Below the pieces are notes generated by a model, which worked only from the letters and a program-made list of their open reading frames with translations, had not been told where the DNA came from and did no database searches. This document shows, in pieces, positions 25,075 through 33,532 of a stretch of 64,000 nt of DNA; the stretch's first letter is position 1; each line of letters opens with the position of its first letter. The translations under genes and the position numbers were made by a program. The stretch comes from Streptomyces sp. CB02366. Its GTDB lineage: Bacteria; Actinomycetota; Actinomycetes; Streptomycetales; Streptomycetaceae. The stretch is taken from NCBI RefSeq assembly GCF_001905905.1, contig NZ_LIVT01000001.1, positions 913,952 through 977,951 on the forward strand. The letters are read 5' to 3'.

Positions 25075-26411
25075 GCACCACCGCCCCACCGGTCGCCGTA
25101 CGCCCCGCGAAGGAGCCCGGACGGCCGCGCCAGATCCTGCTCGCCTCCCTCGGCAACGCCGCGGAGTGGTTCGACTGGACCGTTTACGTGACGTTCGCCG
25201 CGGTGCTCGGCCCGCAGTTCTTCGCGTCCGGCGACGGCGCGACGAACGTCCTGGAGACCCTGTCCGTGTTCGCCGTCGGCTTCCTGTTCCGGCCGGTCGG
25301 CGGACTGCTCATCGGCGCCTACTGCGACCGGCGCGGCCGTGGCGCCGGGCTGCGGCTGTCGCTGCTGCTGATGGCGGGCGGCAGTCTCCTGATCGCGCTC
25401 GCCCCGGCCCACCGGACCGTCGGCGTGCTGTCCCCGGCGCTGCTGGTGGCGGCCCGTGCCCTCCAGGGGCTGTCGGCGGGCGGCGAGGGCACGGCGATGA
25501 GCACCTACGTGATCGAGACCGCGCCGAGGCGGAGGCGCGGGCTGTACTCCAGCGCCATCTACATCAGCACCACGCTGGGCACGCTCACGGCCACCTTCCT
25601 CGCGCTCCTGCTGCGGAACACGCTCACGCCGGACCAGCTGGCCGACTGGGGGTGGCGGATTCCCTTCGCGCTCGGCGCCCTGTTCGCGTCGTACGGCTGG
25701 TGGATGCGCCGCGGGGTGCGGGAGACGCCGGCCTTCGGCGCGGTGCGCGAGCGGGCGCGCCGGCCGGCCGGCGAGGTGCTGCGCGCGTATCCGCGCCGGG
25801 TCGTCCGGGTGGCCGGCTTCACGCTGGGCGCGACGGTCGTCTACTACACCTTCGCCGCCTACCTGCCGCTGTACGCGCAGGTGCACGACGGGGTGCCGGC
25901 GGATTCCGCGCTGTGGGCGTCCGTCGCCGCACAGGTGGTGTTCATGGCCGCGCTGCCCCTGCTGGGGATGGCCGCCGACCGCTTCGGGCCACGGCCCATG
26001 CTGCTGGTGTTCGGCGGCGGATTCGTCTGCCTGACACCGGTGCTGTTCGCGGTCATGTCGGGCTCGGCCGTGCGGCTGTTCGCGGTGATGGCCGCGGCGC
26101 TGCTGCTGTTCGGCTGCTACGCGACGGCCGCGCCGGCGGCGACGTCGCAGATGTTCCCCACCGCGCTGCGCTCCACCGGCGTGGGGCTGCCGTACGCGCT
26201 GACGGTGGCGCTGTTCGGCGGCACGGCGCCCTATCTCAACGAGTACCTCGCCGGACACGGCCACGCCGCCTGGTACCCCTGGTACGTCGTGCTGCTCTCC
26301 GCGGCGAGCACGGTCTTCTTCCTCCGGTTCCGGGGGACGGCCGACGCGGACCTCACCGCCGTCGAGGACACCGGCCGCGTCCACGCGGCGGACGGCGCCG
26401 CGCGGGGCTGA
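25071..26411 (+). CDS. MFS transporter of the metabolite:H+ symporter (MHS) type
   Basis: A 446-residue, 12-helix transporter. The opening SLGNAAEWFDWTVYVTFAAV, the early FAVGFLFRPVGGLLIGAY and ARALQGLSAGGEGTAMSTYVIE are diagnostic of the MHS branch (KgtP, ProP, ShiA relatives), which import small carboxylates or osmolytes with protons. Import of a precursor acid is a reasonable guess; the exporter for the product is more likely the other MFS gene (28547-30142). The start overlaps the SARP stop by ATGA, so transporter and activator are co-translated. That pairing is unusual and ties the transporter to pathway control. Confidence 0.87.
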   Translation: MSTTAPPVAVRPAKEPGRPRQILLASLGNAAEWFDWTVYVTFAAVLGPQFFASGDGATNVLETLSVFAVGFLFRPVGGLLIGAYCDRRGRGAGLRLSLLLMAGGSLLIALAPAHRTVGVLSPALLVAARALQGLSAGGEGTAMSTYVIETAPRRRRGLYSSAIYISTTLGTLTATFLALLLRNTLTPDQLADWGWRIPFALGALFASYGWWMRRGVRETPAFGAVRERARRPAGEVLRAYPRRVVRVAGFTLGATVVYYTFAAYLPLYAQVHDGVPADSALWASVAAQVVFMAALPLLGMAADRFGPRPMLLVFGGGFVCLTPVLFAVMSGSAVRLFAVMAAALLLFGCYATAAPAATSQMFPTALRSTGVGLPYALTVALFGGTAPYLNEYLAGHGHAAWYPWYVVLLSAASTVFFLRFRGTADADLTAVEDTGRVHAADGAARG

Positions 26412-26430
26412 CACCGGAGCGGGCCGCAGC

Positions 26431-26468
26431 GGGCCCGGCGTCCTGCCGTGCGGCAGGGCGCCGGGCCC
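26431..26468. terminator. Bidirectional hairpin between convergent operons
   Basis: Arms 26431-26447 and 26452-26468 pair over 17 bases (one G-U) around a 4-base loop. It separates the rightward SARP-MHS unit from the leftward biosynthetic operon and should stop both. Confidence 0.88.
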
Positions 26469-26479
26469 GTACCGCGTCC

Positions 26480-26869
26480 TCACTGCTTGCTGGTCCCGGT
26501 CGGGCGGATCACGTACACCACCCGGTGCTCGGCGTCGGCGGGCGGGCCGTCGAACTCGAGGGAGTAGCGGTCGGCGAGCCTGAGGAAGAACGCGCCCTCC
26601 GGGTCCGGGTCGATGCGCTCGACGGCGCCGCGGACCTCCAGGTAGCGGTAGGGCTGCTCGGGGTCGTTGACGGACACCGACACGACCGGGTTCCGGGTGA
26701 CGTTGCGGTACTTGTAGCGGGTCGTGGTGTTGGTGAAGTACAGGAACTCGCCGTCCCAGTCGAACCACATGGGGTTCACCTGCGGCGTGCTGTCCGGCCT
26801 GATGGTGGCCAGGTGCGCGAAGAGAGGGCGTTCCAGCAGGTCGCGATGGCTCTCGGGGATGATCGTCAT
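26480..26869 (-). CDS. PPOX-class, probably F420-dependent, oxidoreductase
   Basis: A 129-residue split beta-barrel protein: LERPLFAHLATIRPDSTPQVNPMW at the start, then LYFTNTTTRYKYRNVTRNPVVSVSV. This is the pyridoxamine-phosphate-oxidase-like fold in the version usually labelled PPOX class F420-dependent. Such proteins use deazaflavin F420 or flavin to reduce double bonds in secondary metabolites or biliverdin. It is the last gene of the leftward operon, 19 bases after the monooxygenase, with GGAGAGA before its ATG. It is the likely final reduction step; cofactor choice is inferred. Confidence 0.85.
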   Translation of the reverse strand: MTIIPESHRDLLERPLFAHLATIRPDSTPQVNPMWFDWDGEFLYFTNTTTRYKYRNVTRNPVVSVSVNDPEQPYRYLEVRGAVERIDPDPEGAFFLRLADRYSLEFDGPPADAEHRVVYVIRPTGTSKQ

Positions 26870-26888
26870 GGTGTCTCTCCGGGGGACG

Positions 26889-28550
26889 TCAGGCGGCTTC
26901 GTAGGGATGCGGGGGCGCTTCGGCGCGGTTCTTGTGGGGGCCGGCGGGTGTGAGCAGCGGTGCGAAGAGCTCTTCGAGCCGTCGCCGTACGCGCCAGGAC
27001 TCGCGCGCGGGGCAGACCAGGTCGGCGATCCCGTCCGGGCGGACCAGGACGATCCGGTCGGTGTCCGGTCCGCTCCGCGCTGCGGGCCGTCGGTCCGTCC
27101 ACGGCCGCAGCATTCCGGCGCGGGTCCGCAGCACCTGGACCTCGACCGTCTCGGCGCACCGGTCGGCGGCCCAGGCGGCCAGCCGGGCGGACGGGCCGCC
27201 GGGCGCCGGGTCGCCCAGCAGGAGGAGCGTGTGGCGGAGGTCGGAGAGGGCCGAGCGGAGCGGAGTCCGGCGGGAGCTCGTGGCGTCCCAGATCCGTCGC
27301 TGCGGGACCAGCCCGCCCTCGGTGAACCCTCCGGAGCCCGGCCAGGGCCGTCCGGCGGGCAGGGCGAGGCGCCGCCGGGAGCCGGGCCGCGCGTAGACGG
27401 TGCGCTGGCCGGCCAGCCAGGGCAGGTAGTCGAGGTGGAAGAGGCGCAGCGCGGAGGCGAGGCGGAGCGCGTTGTCCCGCAGGGCCACCTGGTGCGGCTT
27501 GTCCAGCAGCCAGATCCTGGTCTGGGCGTCCGCCTGCCGGATGGCGGCCCGTGCGGTCTGGGCACGCTCGTGCTCGAAGCTGTCCAGCAGGGCCGTGCCG
27601 CTGCGGCCGTGCCAGCACAGGGCCAGCTTCCACGCCAGGTTGTGCGCGTCCGCCATGCCGATGTTCAGCCCCTGGCCGCCGGCCGGACTGTGGATGTGCG
27701 CGGCGTCGCCCAGCAGGAAGACCCGTCCCTCGCGGGTGCGGTCCGCGTGCCGGGAGTGCACCGCGAACACGCTGATCCAGTCCGGGTCGCGCAGTTCGAT
27801 GCCGCCGGGCCCCCGCTCGTCGACCAGCTTCTGCACGGCCGCCAGGTCCACGTCGTCACGCCGCAGGCCCGGCGGCGCGGAGGTGAAGACCCGGAAGCGG
27901 CCGGAGGGCAGCCCACACGTCACGAGGATGCCGCGCGGTGAGCAGAAGTAGTGGGTGACGTCCGGCTCCAGCGGTCCGTCGAGGTCGATGTCGGCCACCA
28001 CGAAGGAGAGTTCGTGCGTGGCGCCCTCGAAGGCGATGTCCAGGTGTTCCCGGACCCGGCTGCGCGCGCCGTCGGCGCCCACCACCCAGGAGTACTCCTC
28101 CGTCCGCTCCGTTCCGTCACGGTCGCGGAGGACCGCCTTGACCGCCGGACCGTCCTGCTGGAAGCCGGTCAGTTCGGCGCCCCAGGCGATCCGGCCGCCG
28201 GCCTCGGCCAACGCGTCCCTGAGCATGGCCTCGACGTCCGGCTGCGGCAGGCAGACCGGTTGCACGTCCGGGTCCTCGAAGCGCAGGTCGGCGATGACCC
28301 GGCCGCCGGAGTAGTACCGCATGGCCCGCTGCGGCAGGACGCGCCGCCGTATCTCCTCGTCGGCCCCCATCCGGCGCAGCAGTTCCAGGGTGCGGGGCCA
28401 GACGCCGAGGGCCTTCGTCGAGGTGCTCGGGCCCTCGGCGCGGTCCACGCAGTGGACCGGGACGCCGCGCCGGGTCAGTTCCACCGCGGCGGTGAGGCCG
28501 GACGGGCCGGCGCCCACCACCAGGACGGGGCGCTGGTCTCGGGTCGTCAT
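26889..28550 (-). CDS. FAD-dependent monooxygenase (class A)
   Basis: A 553-residue flavin hydroxylase. GAGPSG at residues 13-18, ADG at 159-161 and LLGDAAHIHSPAGGQGLNIG from about 279 are the three FAD motifs; the C-terminal part has a thioredoxin-like domain without the redox cysteines. It is a distant paralogue of the hydroxylase at 3242-5203. It probably hydroxylates, epoxidises or Baeyer-Villiger-oxidises the product using NADPH and O2. It overlaps the exporter upstream by ATGA and is followed by the PPOX gene, so oxidation and reduction steps are co-expressed. Confidence 0.9.
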   Translation of the reverse strand: MTTRDQRPVLVVGAGPSGLTAAVELTRRGVPVHCVDRAEGPSTSTKALGVWPRTLELLRRMGADEEIRRRVLPQRAMRYYSGGRVIADLRFEDPDVQPVCLPQPDVEAMLRDALAEAGGRIAWGAELTGFQQDGPAVKAVLRDRDGTERTEEYSWVVGADGARSRVREHLDIAFEGATHELSFVVADIDLDGPLEPDVTHYFCSPRGILVTCGLPSGRFRVFTSAPPGLRRDDVDLAAVQKLVDERGPGGIELRDPDWISVFAVHSRHADRTREGRVFLLGDAAHIHSPAGGQGLNIGMADAHNLAWKLALCWHGRSGTALLDSFEHERAQTARAAIRQADAQTRIWLLDKPHQVALRDNALRLASALRLFHLDYLPWLAGQRTVYARPGSRRRLALPAGRPWPGSGGFTEGGLVPQRRIWDATSSRRTPLRSALSDLRHTLLLLGDPAPGGPSARLAAWAADRCAETVEVQVLRTRAGMLRPWTDRRPAARSGPDTDRIVLVRPDGIADLVCPARESWRVRRRLEELFAPLLTPAGPHKNRAEAPPHPYEAA

Positions 28551-30142
28551 ACGCGGCTGTCTTCCCGGGCGGTGGCGTCCTCGGCGTTCGCGGCCTTCCC
28601 GGCGGCCGGGGCGGCGGCGGGCGCCTTGGGCTCGCGCAGCATCAGGTAGACGACGACGGTGGCGACGGCGCAGATCGCGGCCAGCAGCCAGAGCACGGAA
28701 TGCATGGCGCCGGTGTAGCTGTCCGCGAGGAAGCCGCCGAAGTTCTCGCGCAGGCCCGGTTCGACGCTCTGTCCGGCGCGTTCCAGGTCACCGCTGGCGA
28801 CGCGGTTGGCCACGCCGGCCGCGTCGGAGGCGGGGAGCCCGTAGTCGCGCAGGCCGTCGGCCACCCGGTTCTGCAGAAGGGAGACGAGGACGGTGCTCAT
28901 CACCGTGATGGCGACCGCTTCGCCGGCGAGCCGCATGGTGTTGAACATGCCCGCGGCCATGCCGGCGCGCTCCGGGGCGACCGAGGTGATGGCCACGCCG
29001 TCGATCAGCCCGGCGGAGAGTCCCATGCCGACGCCGATCAGCAGCAGCGGACCGGCCAGCTCCAGCGTGGGGATGCCCGGACGCAGCACGGTGAGCCAGG
29101 CTCCGCCGAGCGCCACCAGCAGCAGGCTGAGGCTGAGGACGACACGGTTCGACACGCCGAGCTTCACCAGGCGGCTGACGCCGAGCGGCACCACCAGCAC
29201 CGGCAGGGTGAGCAGCATCATGGTCGCCCCGGCGGCGTCCGCCGAGGCCCCGTTGGCCGCGCTGAACCACGAGGGCAGCAGCACCAGCAGGCAGACGAAG
29301 CCGAAGGCGATGGCCACGGGCAGCAGGCAGACGGCCAGGAAGCGGGACTGCCGGAAGAGCGCCAGGTCGAACATGGGGTGCTTCTGACGGCTCTCGGCGA
29401 CGAGGAACAGGGCGATCAGCAGCACCGCGCCGGCGAACATGCCGATCACCCCGGGACTGGCCCAGCCGGTCTGCGGCCCCTGGACCACGGCCAGCATCAG
29501 CAGGAAGAGGCTGCTGGTGAAGGTGACGGTGCCCCACCAGTCGATCCTGGCGCCCTCGCTGTTGCGGGACTCGCGGATCGAGGGCAGCGCCAGCAGGGCC
29601 AGGGCGGCGACGAGGGCGTGCGTGAAGAACACCCACCGCCAGCCCAGCGTGCCGACGAGGAAGCCGGACACGGAGGGGCCGAGGGCCAGGCCGGCGCCCG
29701 CGGAGGAGCCGAGGATCGCGAACGCCCGTCCGAGCGCGGCCCCTTGGAAGGTGGTGGCCAGGATCGCGCTGCCGCTGGTCATCACGGCGGCGGCGCCGAG
29801 CCCGGCCAGACCGCGCATCACGTCGAGCAGCAGCACGTTGCCGGCCAGGCCGCTGGCCACCGAGGCGAGGACGAACACGGCCGTTCCGGCGGCGAACAGG
29901 CGCCGGCGGCCGACGATGTCGGCCAGGGAACCGCAGGCGAGCATGAAGGAGGCGAACGCGAGGTTGTAGGCGTTGACCACCCACTGCAGCGGAACGATGT
30001 CGGCGTGCAGGTTGGAGGCGATGTCGGGCAGGGCCACCGAGCTGCCGGTCAGCGAGGCGGGCAGGATCAGGACGGCCACGCACACCGCGGCGAGGACGAT
30101 CGTGGGCCGCGCCGTGGCGCGGTCCGAGGTCACAGTGCTCAT
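28547..30142 (-). CDS. MFS exporter, DHA2 (EmrB/QacA) type
   Basis: A 531-residue, 14-helix transporter: LTGSSVALPDIASNLHA in helix 1, WVVNAYNLAFASFMLACGSL then ADIVGRRRLF as motif A, and GSSAGAGLALGPSVSGFLVG as motif C. This is the usual self-resistance or export pump of Streptomyces clusters. It opens the second part of the leftward operon after a 191-base AT-rich gap, so it may have its own promoter, and it is translationally coupled to the monooxygenase. It is of normal length, with a basic Ala-rich tail. Confidence 0.9.
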   Translation of the reverse strand: MSTVTSDRATARPTIVLAAVCVAVLILPASLTGSSVALPDIASNLHADIVPLQWVVNAYNLAFASFMLACGSLADIVGRRRLFAAGTAVFVLASVASGLAGNVLLLDVMRGLAGLGAAAVMTSGSAILATTFQGAALGRAFAILGSSAGAGLALGPSVSGFLVGTLGWRWVFFTHALVAALALLALPSIRESRNSEGARIDWWGTVTFTSSLFLLMLAVVQGPQTGWASPGVIGMFAGAVLLIALFLVAESRQKHPMFDLALFRQSRFLAVCLLPVAIAFGFVCLLVLLPSWFSAANGASADAAGATMMLLTLPVLVVPLGVSRLVKLGVSNRVVLSLSLLLVALGGAWLTVLRPGIPTLELAGPLLLIGVGMGLSAGLIDGVAITSVAPERAGMAAGMFNTMRLAGEAVAITVMSTVLVSLLQNRVADGLRDYGLPASDAAGVANRVASGDLERAGQSVEPGLRENFGGFLADSYTGAMHSVLWLLAAICAVATVVVYLMLREPKAPAAAPAAGKAANAEDATAREDSRV

Positions 30143-30333
30143 GTGAGCTGCAATCCCTCCGTGGATGGCTTGGAGAAAGGTCCCTTGAGGCAGGACTCAA
30201 ATTTATATCAGTACTCTGTCACTCGCGCGAGCTTTACCTTGAGTGAATAGGCTGTGTTGCTGCGCACGGGCGGCCGGGGGGCGCTTCCGGACGGCCGCCA
30301 GAGGCGCCGGCCGGCCCGGAACGGACTGGACGG
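30143..30333. promoter_or_regulatory. AT-rich intergenic promoter region with dyads
   Basis: This 191-base gap splits the operon. It is unusually AT-rich at about 30195-30250. It holds TTGAG/CTCAA arms (30185-30189, 30196-30200), another TTGAGT at 30239-30244, and the palindrome CTCGCGCGAG (30222-30231). A separate promoter for the exporter gene is likely. I cannot fix the -10 and -35 boxes. Confidence 0.5.
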
Positions 30334-31041
30334 TCAGACGGGGATGCGTTCGGCGCCGGGCACGAGCGCGTTGGACAGCACGCGCCAGCCGTGCTCGGCC
30401 GCCATCCCGGCGAGCACCGGGTGGTCGCCGACGACGGTGGGCCGGCCCACCAGCCGGAGCATGTCGAGATCGCTCGGGTCGTCGGCGTAGGCGAAGCACT
30501 CCCCCGCCGCCGCGCCCCGCTCCGCGAGGACCTCGCGCACGGCGGCCCCCTTCGCCGGGCCGAACATCGCCCGGGCGATCCGTCCCGTCAGCAGCCCGGC
30601 CCCGTCCACCTCAGGCTCGGTGCACAGCACCACGTCGATGCCCAGGTCCTCGGCCATCGGCCGCAGGCTCGCGGCCCACGCTCCGGAGACGGCCACGGTG
30701 AGGTGGCCCTGGCTCTGGTGGCGCCGCAGCTCGCGCAGGGTGGCCTCGACGAACGGGACGCCCCCGCCGCGCAACCCCGCGTACCAGTCGCGGCCCTGGT
30801 GCAGCAGCTCGTCCCACGCGACGCCGGCGACGGAGCGGTAGAACATCGCGCTCACCTCCGCGGGGGTGCCGCCCTCGGCCGCGAACCTGCGGAGGGGGTC
30901 GGCCAGGGCCCGGTACGCCGAACCGTCCAGGTCGCCCTGTTCACGCAGCCGGTGGCGCAGCATCGCGAACGGGCTCTTCATCGCGACCAGCGTCTCGTCG
31001 ACGTCGAAGAAGGCCACCACCGGAGCGGACGAGGAGGTCAT
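30334..31041 (-). CDS. HAD-IB family phosphatase
   Basis: A 235-residue HAD hydrolase of the SerB-like IB subgroup. Motif I, FFDVDET, has Asp13 and Asp15; motif II Ser is in VAVSGAWAAS, motif III Lys in GPAKGAAVRE and motif IV in AYADDPSDLDML. It removes phosphate from a small organic phosphate. In a cluster with an AfsA-like protein it is a good candidate for dephosphorylating a butenolide-phosphate or similar adduct, as proposed for the MmfP phosphatase of methylenomycin furans. The start overlaps the upstream SDR stop by ATGA. Phosphoserine hydrolysis is an alternative, but there is no serine pathway here. Confidence 0.88.
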   Translation of the reverse strand: MTSSSAPVVAFFDVDETLVAMKSPFAMLRHRLREQGDLDGSAYRALADPLRRFAAEGGTPAEVSAMFYRSVAGVAWDELLHQGRDWYAGLRGGGVPFVEATLRELRRHQSQGHLTVAVSGAWAASLRPMAEDLGIDVVLCTEPEVDGAGLLTGRIARAMFGPAKGAAVREVLAERGAAAGECFAYADDPSDLDMLRLVGRPTVVGDHPVLAGMAAEHGWRVLSNALVPGAERIPV

Positions 31042-31781
31042 GCCGCCCACTGCAACCCCCCGTTGACCTCCAGGACGTGCCCGTTCACGTAGGAGCTGTC
31101 CGAGGCGGCGAGGAACACCGCGGCCGCCCCCACCTCCTCCGGCCGTCCCAGCCGCCCCGAGAGCAGCCGCTTGCGGTAGCTCTCCCAGATGCGGTCGTCG
31201 GCGGCGACCTGCTTGCCCATCCCCTCGTCGATGTAGCCGGGCGACAGGCAGTTGACCGTGATGCCCTTGTGCGCCAGTTCGAGAGCCGACGCGCGGGTGA
31301 ACATCTCCACGGCGGCCTTGCTGGCGCTGTAGGCGGCCGCGCCGGCCACGGCACGGCTGGCCACGCAGGACGAGAGGTTGATGATCCGGCCGCCGCCCTG
31401 CGACTGCATCGGGCGGATGGCCGCACGGGTGCACAGGAAGACCCCGTTGAGGTTGGTGGCGACGGTGGTGTTCCAGTCCGCCGTCGAGAGCCGGCTGATG
31501 GTGCCGTCGCGGCTGACCCCGGCGTTGTTGACCAGCACGTCGATCCGGCCGAAGGCGGCCACCGCCGCCTCCATGAGCTCCGCCACGGAGTCCTCGTCCG
31601 TGACGTCGGTGCGCTGGTAGTGGACCCGGCCGGGATGCCGGTCGAGGAGTTCCTTCACGTCGTACGGGTTGCGGGCGGCGCAGACGACGCTCGCGCCCTC
31701 GGCGAGGAAGCTCTCCGCGATGGTGCGGCCGAGGCCGCGCGTGCCGCCCGTGATGATGGCGGATGTTCCGTCGAGTCTCAT
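31038..31781 (-). CDS. Short-chain dehydrogenase/reductase (FabG-like)
   Basis: A 247-residue SDR: TGGTRGLG at about residues 11-18, NNAGVS, and the active-site Ser plus YSASKAA (Tyr-xxx-Lys). The AARN after strand beta2 favours NADPH. It ends in the usual VNGHVLEVNGGLQ. It is of the 3-oxoacyl-ACP reductase type but only distantly like the second ketoreductase of this operon, so the two may act at different steps (chain reduction versus head-group reduction). It lies 17 bases after the FabH gene and overlaps the phosphatase gene. Confidence 0.88.
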   Translation of the reverse strand: MRLDGTSAIITGGTRGLGRTIAESFLAEGASVVCAARNPYDVKELLDRHPGRVHYQRTDVTDEDSVAELMEAAVAAFGRIDVLVNNAGVSRDGTISRLSTADWNTTVATNLNGVFLCTRAAIRPMQSQGGGRIINLSSCVASRAVAGAAAYSASKAAVEMFTRASALELAHKGITVNCLSPGYIDEGMGKQVAADDRIWESYRKRLLSGRLGRPEEVGAAAVFLAASDSSYVNGHVLEVNGGLQWAA

Positions 31782-31798
31782 GGGGTGCCCTTCCGTCC

Positions 31799-32782
31799 TC
31801 AGTACCAGGTCATGAGCGCGGCGGCGGCGGTCATGCCACCGCCGATGGAGGCCAGCAGGACGCGCTCGCCGCGCTCCAGGGGCCGGTCGTGGTGGGTGTG
31901 GTGGAGCGTCAGCGGTACGGAGGCGGCGGCGGTGTTGCCCAGGGTCGGCGCCGTGAGGGCGACCTTGGCCGGGTCGATGCCGGCCTCGGCCGCGAAGGAC
32001 TCCAGCAGCCGGGTGTTGGCCTGGTGGAAGACGAAGCGGTCCACGTCCTCGATCCGGGCGCCGCACTCCGCGAGGGTCTGACCGACCACCTTGTGCAGCG
32101 TGGTCATCGCGTACTCCCGCACGGCCCGGCCGTCCATCCGGAAGAGGTGCTCGCCCGCCGCGCGGGCCCGCTCGTCCAGCGGGGTGCGGGTGCCGCCGGC
32201 CTCGACCTTCACGTAGTCGTGCAGTTCACCGTCGGCCAGCAGGGTGCTGCCGTGGATTCCGTACCCCTCCGGCACCGGGCCGAGTACGACCGCGCCCGCG
32301 CCGTCGCCGAAGAGGCTGACGGTCTTGCGGTCGCCGCGGTCCATGAGCGTGGAGAACAGGTCCGCCCCGACCACCAGGGCGTACTGACCCGGCTGCCCGT
32401 CGAGCAGCCCCTTGGCGACGGTGAGCGCGTAGAGGAAACCGCTGCACACCGCGTTGACGTCGAAGGCGGGCAGGGCCGGCAGGCCGAGGCCCGCCTGCAC
32501 GATCGCCGCCGTCGACGGCTGCGGGTGGTCGGGGGTGCAGGTGGCGACGATCAGGGCGGCGAGCCGTTCCCCGGCCTCCGGCCCGGCCTCGTCGAGGGCC
32601 TCGCGGGCGGCGGGCAGCGCCAGGTCGGACGTCGCCTCGCCGGCCGCGGCGTAACGCCGCTGAAGGATGCCGGTCCGCTCGGCGACCCACTCCTCGGTGA
32701 CGTCCGCCCAGGCGGCGATCTCCCGGTTGTCCACGATGCGTTCGGGAAGGTGGGCGCCGACCGATATCACGCCGATTGCCAT
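31799..32782 (-). CDS. Ketoacyl-ACP synthase III (FabH-like)
   Basis: A 327-residue canonical KASIII with the whole triad: Cys113 in NAVCSGFLYAL, His253 in FVFHQANTRLL and Asn283 in LGNTAAASVP. GDGAGAVVLG and a C-terminal GGGMTAAAALM complete the family pattern. It should start chains by joining an acyl-CoA (for example a branched or unusual starter) to malonyl-ACP. Its presence beside a dedicated ACP and KASII synthase means the cluster can prime its own chain rather than borrow from primary fatty acid synthesis. It lies 36 bases after the ketoreductase gene and is co-transcribed. Confidence 0.93.
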   Translation of the reverse strand: MAIGVISVGAHLPERIVDNREIAAWADVTEEWVAERTGILQRRYAAAGEATSDLALPAAREALDEAGPEAGERLAALIVATCTPDHPQPSTAAIVQAGLGLPALPAFDVNAVCSGFLYALTVAKGLLDGQPGQYALVVGADLFSTLMDRGDRKTVSLFGDGAGAVVLGPVPEGYGIHGSTLLADGELHDYVKVEAGGTRTPLDERARAAGEHLFRMDGRAVREYAMTTLHKVVGQTLAECGARIEDVDRFVFHQANTRLLESFAAEAGIDPAKVALTAPTLGNTAAASVPLTLHHTHHDRPLERGERVLLASIGGGMTAAAALMTWY

Positions 32783-32818
32783 GGTTTCAGCCTCTTCTTC
32801 CTACTGTCTGGCGGGTGG

Positions 32819-33532
32819 TCATATGCCCATGCCGAGTCCGCCGCCCACCGGCAGCACCGCGCCGGTCACGTAGCCGGCCTCGGCACTCGCCAGGAAGCGG
32901 ACGGCGACGGCCACTTCCTCGGCCCTGCCGGGCCGGCCCAGCGGTGTCCGGCTCAGGAACTGCTCGCGCCGGGCGTCGCTGAGGCCTCGTGTCATGTCGG
33001 TGTCGATCAGTCCGGGCGCCACCACGTTGACGGTGATGCCGCGCGGCCCCAGCTCCCAGGCCAGCGAGCGGGCCATGCCGACCAGTCCGGCCTTGGCGGC
33101 CGCGTAGTTCGTCTGGCCCGGCGAGCCCGTGAAGGCGGCCGAGGAGGAGACCAGCACGAGCCGCCCCCAGCGCTCGGCGAGCATGCCGCGGGACGCGTGC
33201 TTGACCAGCCGGATCACCGCCCGGAGGTTGGTGTCGAGCACCTCGTCCACGGCATGGTCGGCCATCGACAGCAGGAGCGCGTCGCGGGTGATGCCGGCGT
33301 TGGCCACCAGCACCTCCACCGGACCCTGTTCGGCGGCCACCTCCTCGAACAGCCGCGCCACCGCCTCGGGATCGGTGATGTCGCACGCCACCCCGTACAG
33401 GCCGGGCGGGGCGCCGGTGCTGTGGTGGGTGACCGCCACCCGGTCGCCCTGCGCGGCCAGGTCGCGGGCGACGGCGAGGCCGATGCCGCGGTTCCCCCCG
33501 GTCACCAGGACGGAGCGGCCGGTGCGCGTCAT
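32819..33532 (-). CDS. 3-oxoacyl-ACP reductase (FabG-like ketoreductase)
   Basis: A 237-residue SDR with TGGNRGIG at residues 12-19, VANAGITRD, SSSAAFTGSPGQ and YAAAKAG (Tyr, Lys). TNYAAAKAGLVGMARSLAWELGPRGITVNVVAPG is the FabG pattern, here mentioned by its parts: Ser, Tyr and Lys are in place. It reduces the 3-keto group after each condensation, using NADPH. Its start overlaps the KASII stop by ATGA. Together with the KASII synthase and ACP it forms the extension module; a dedicated dehydratase is not evident in the operon. Confidence 0.92.
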   Translation of the reverse strand: MTRTGRSVLVTGGNRGIGLAVARDLAAQGDRVAVTHHSTGAPPGLYGVACDITDPEAVARLFEEVAAEQGPVEVLVANAGITRDALLLSMADHAVDEVLDTNLRAVIRLVKHASRGMLAERWGRLVLVSSSAAFTGSPGQTNYAAAKAGLVGMARSLAWELGPRGITVNVVAPGLIDTDMTRGLSDARREQFLSRTPLGRPGRAEEVAVAVRFLASAEAGYVTGAVLPVGGGLGMGI

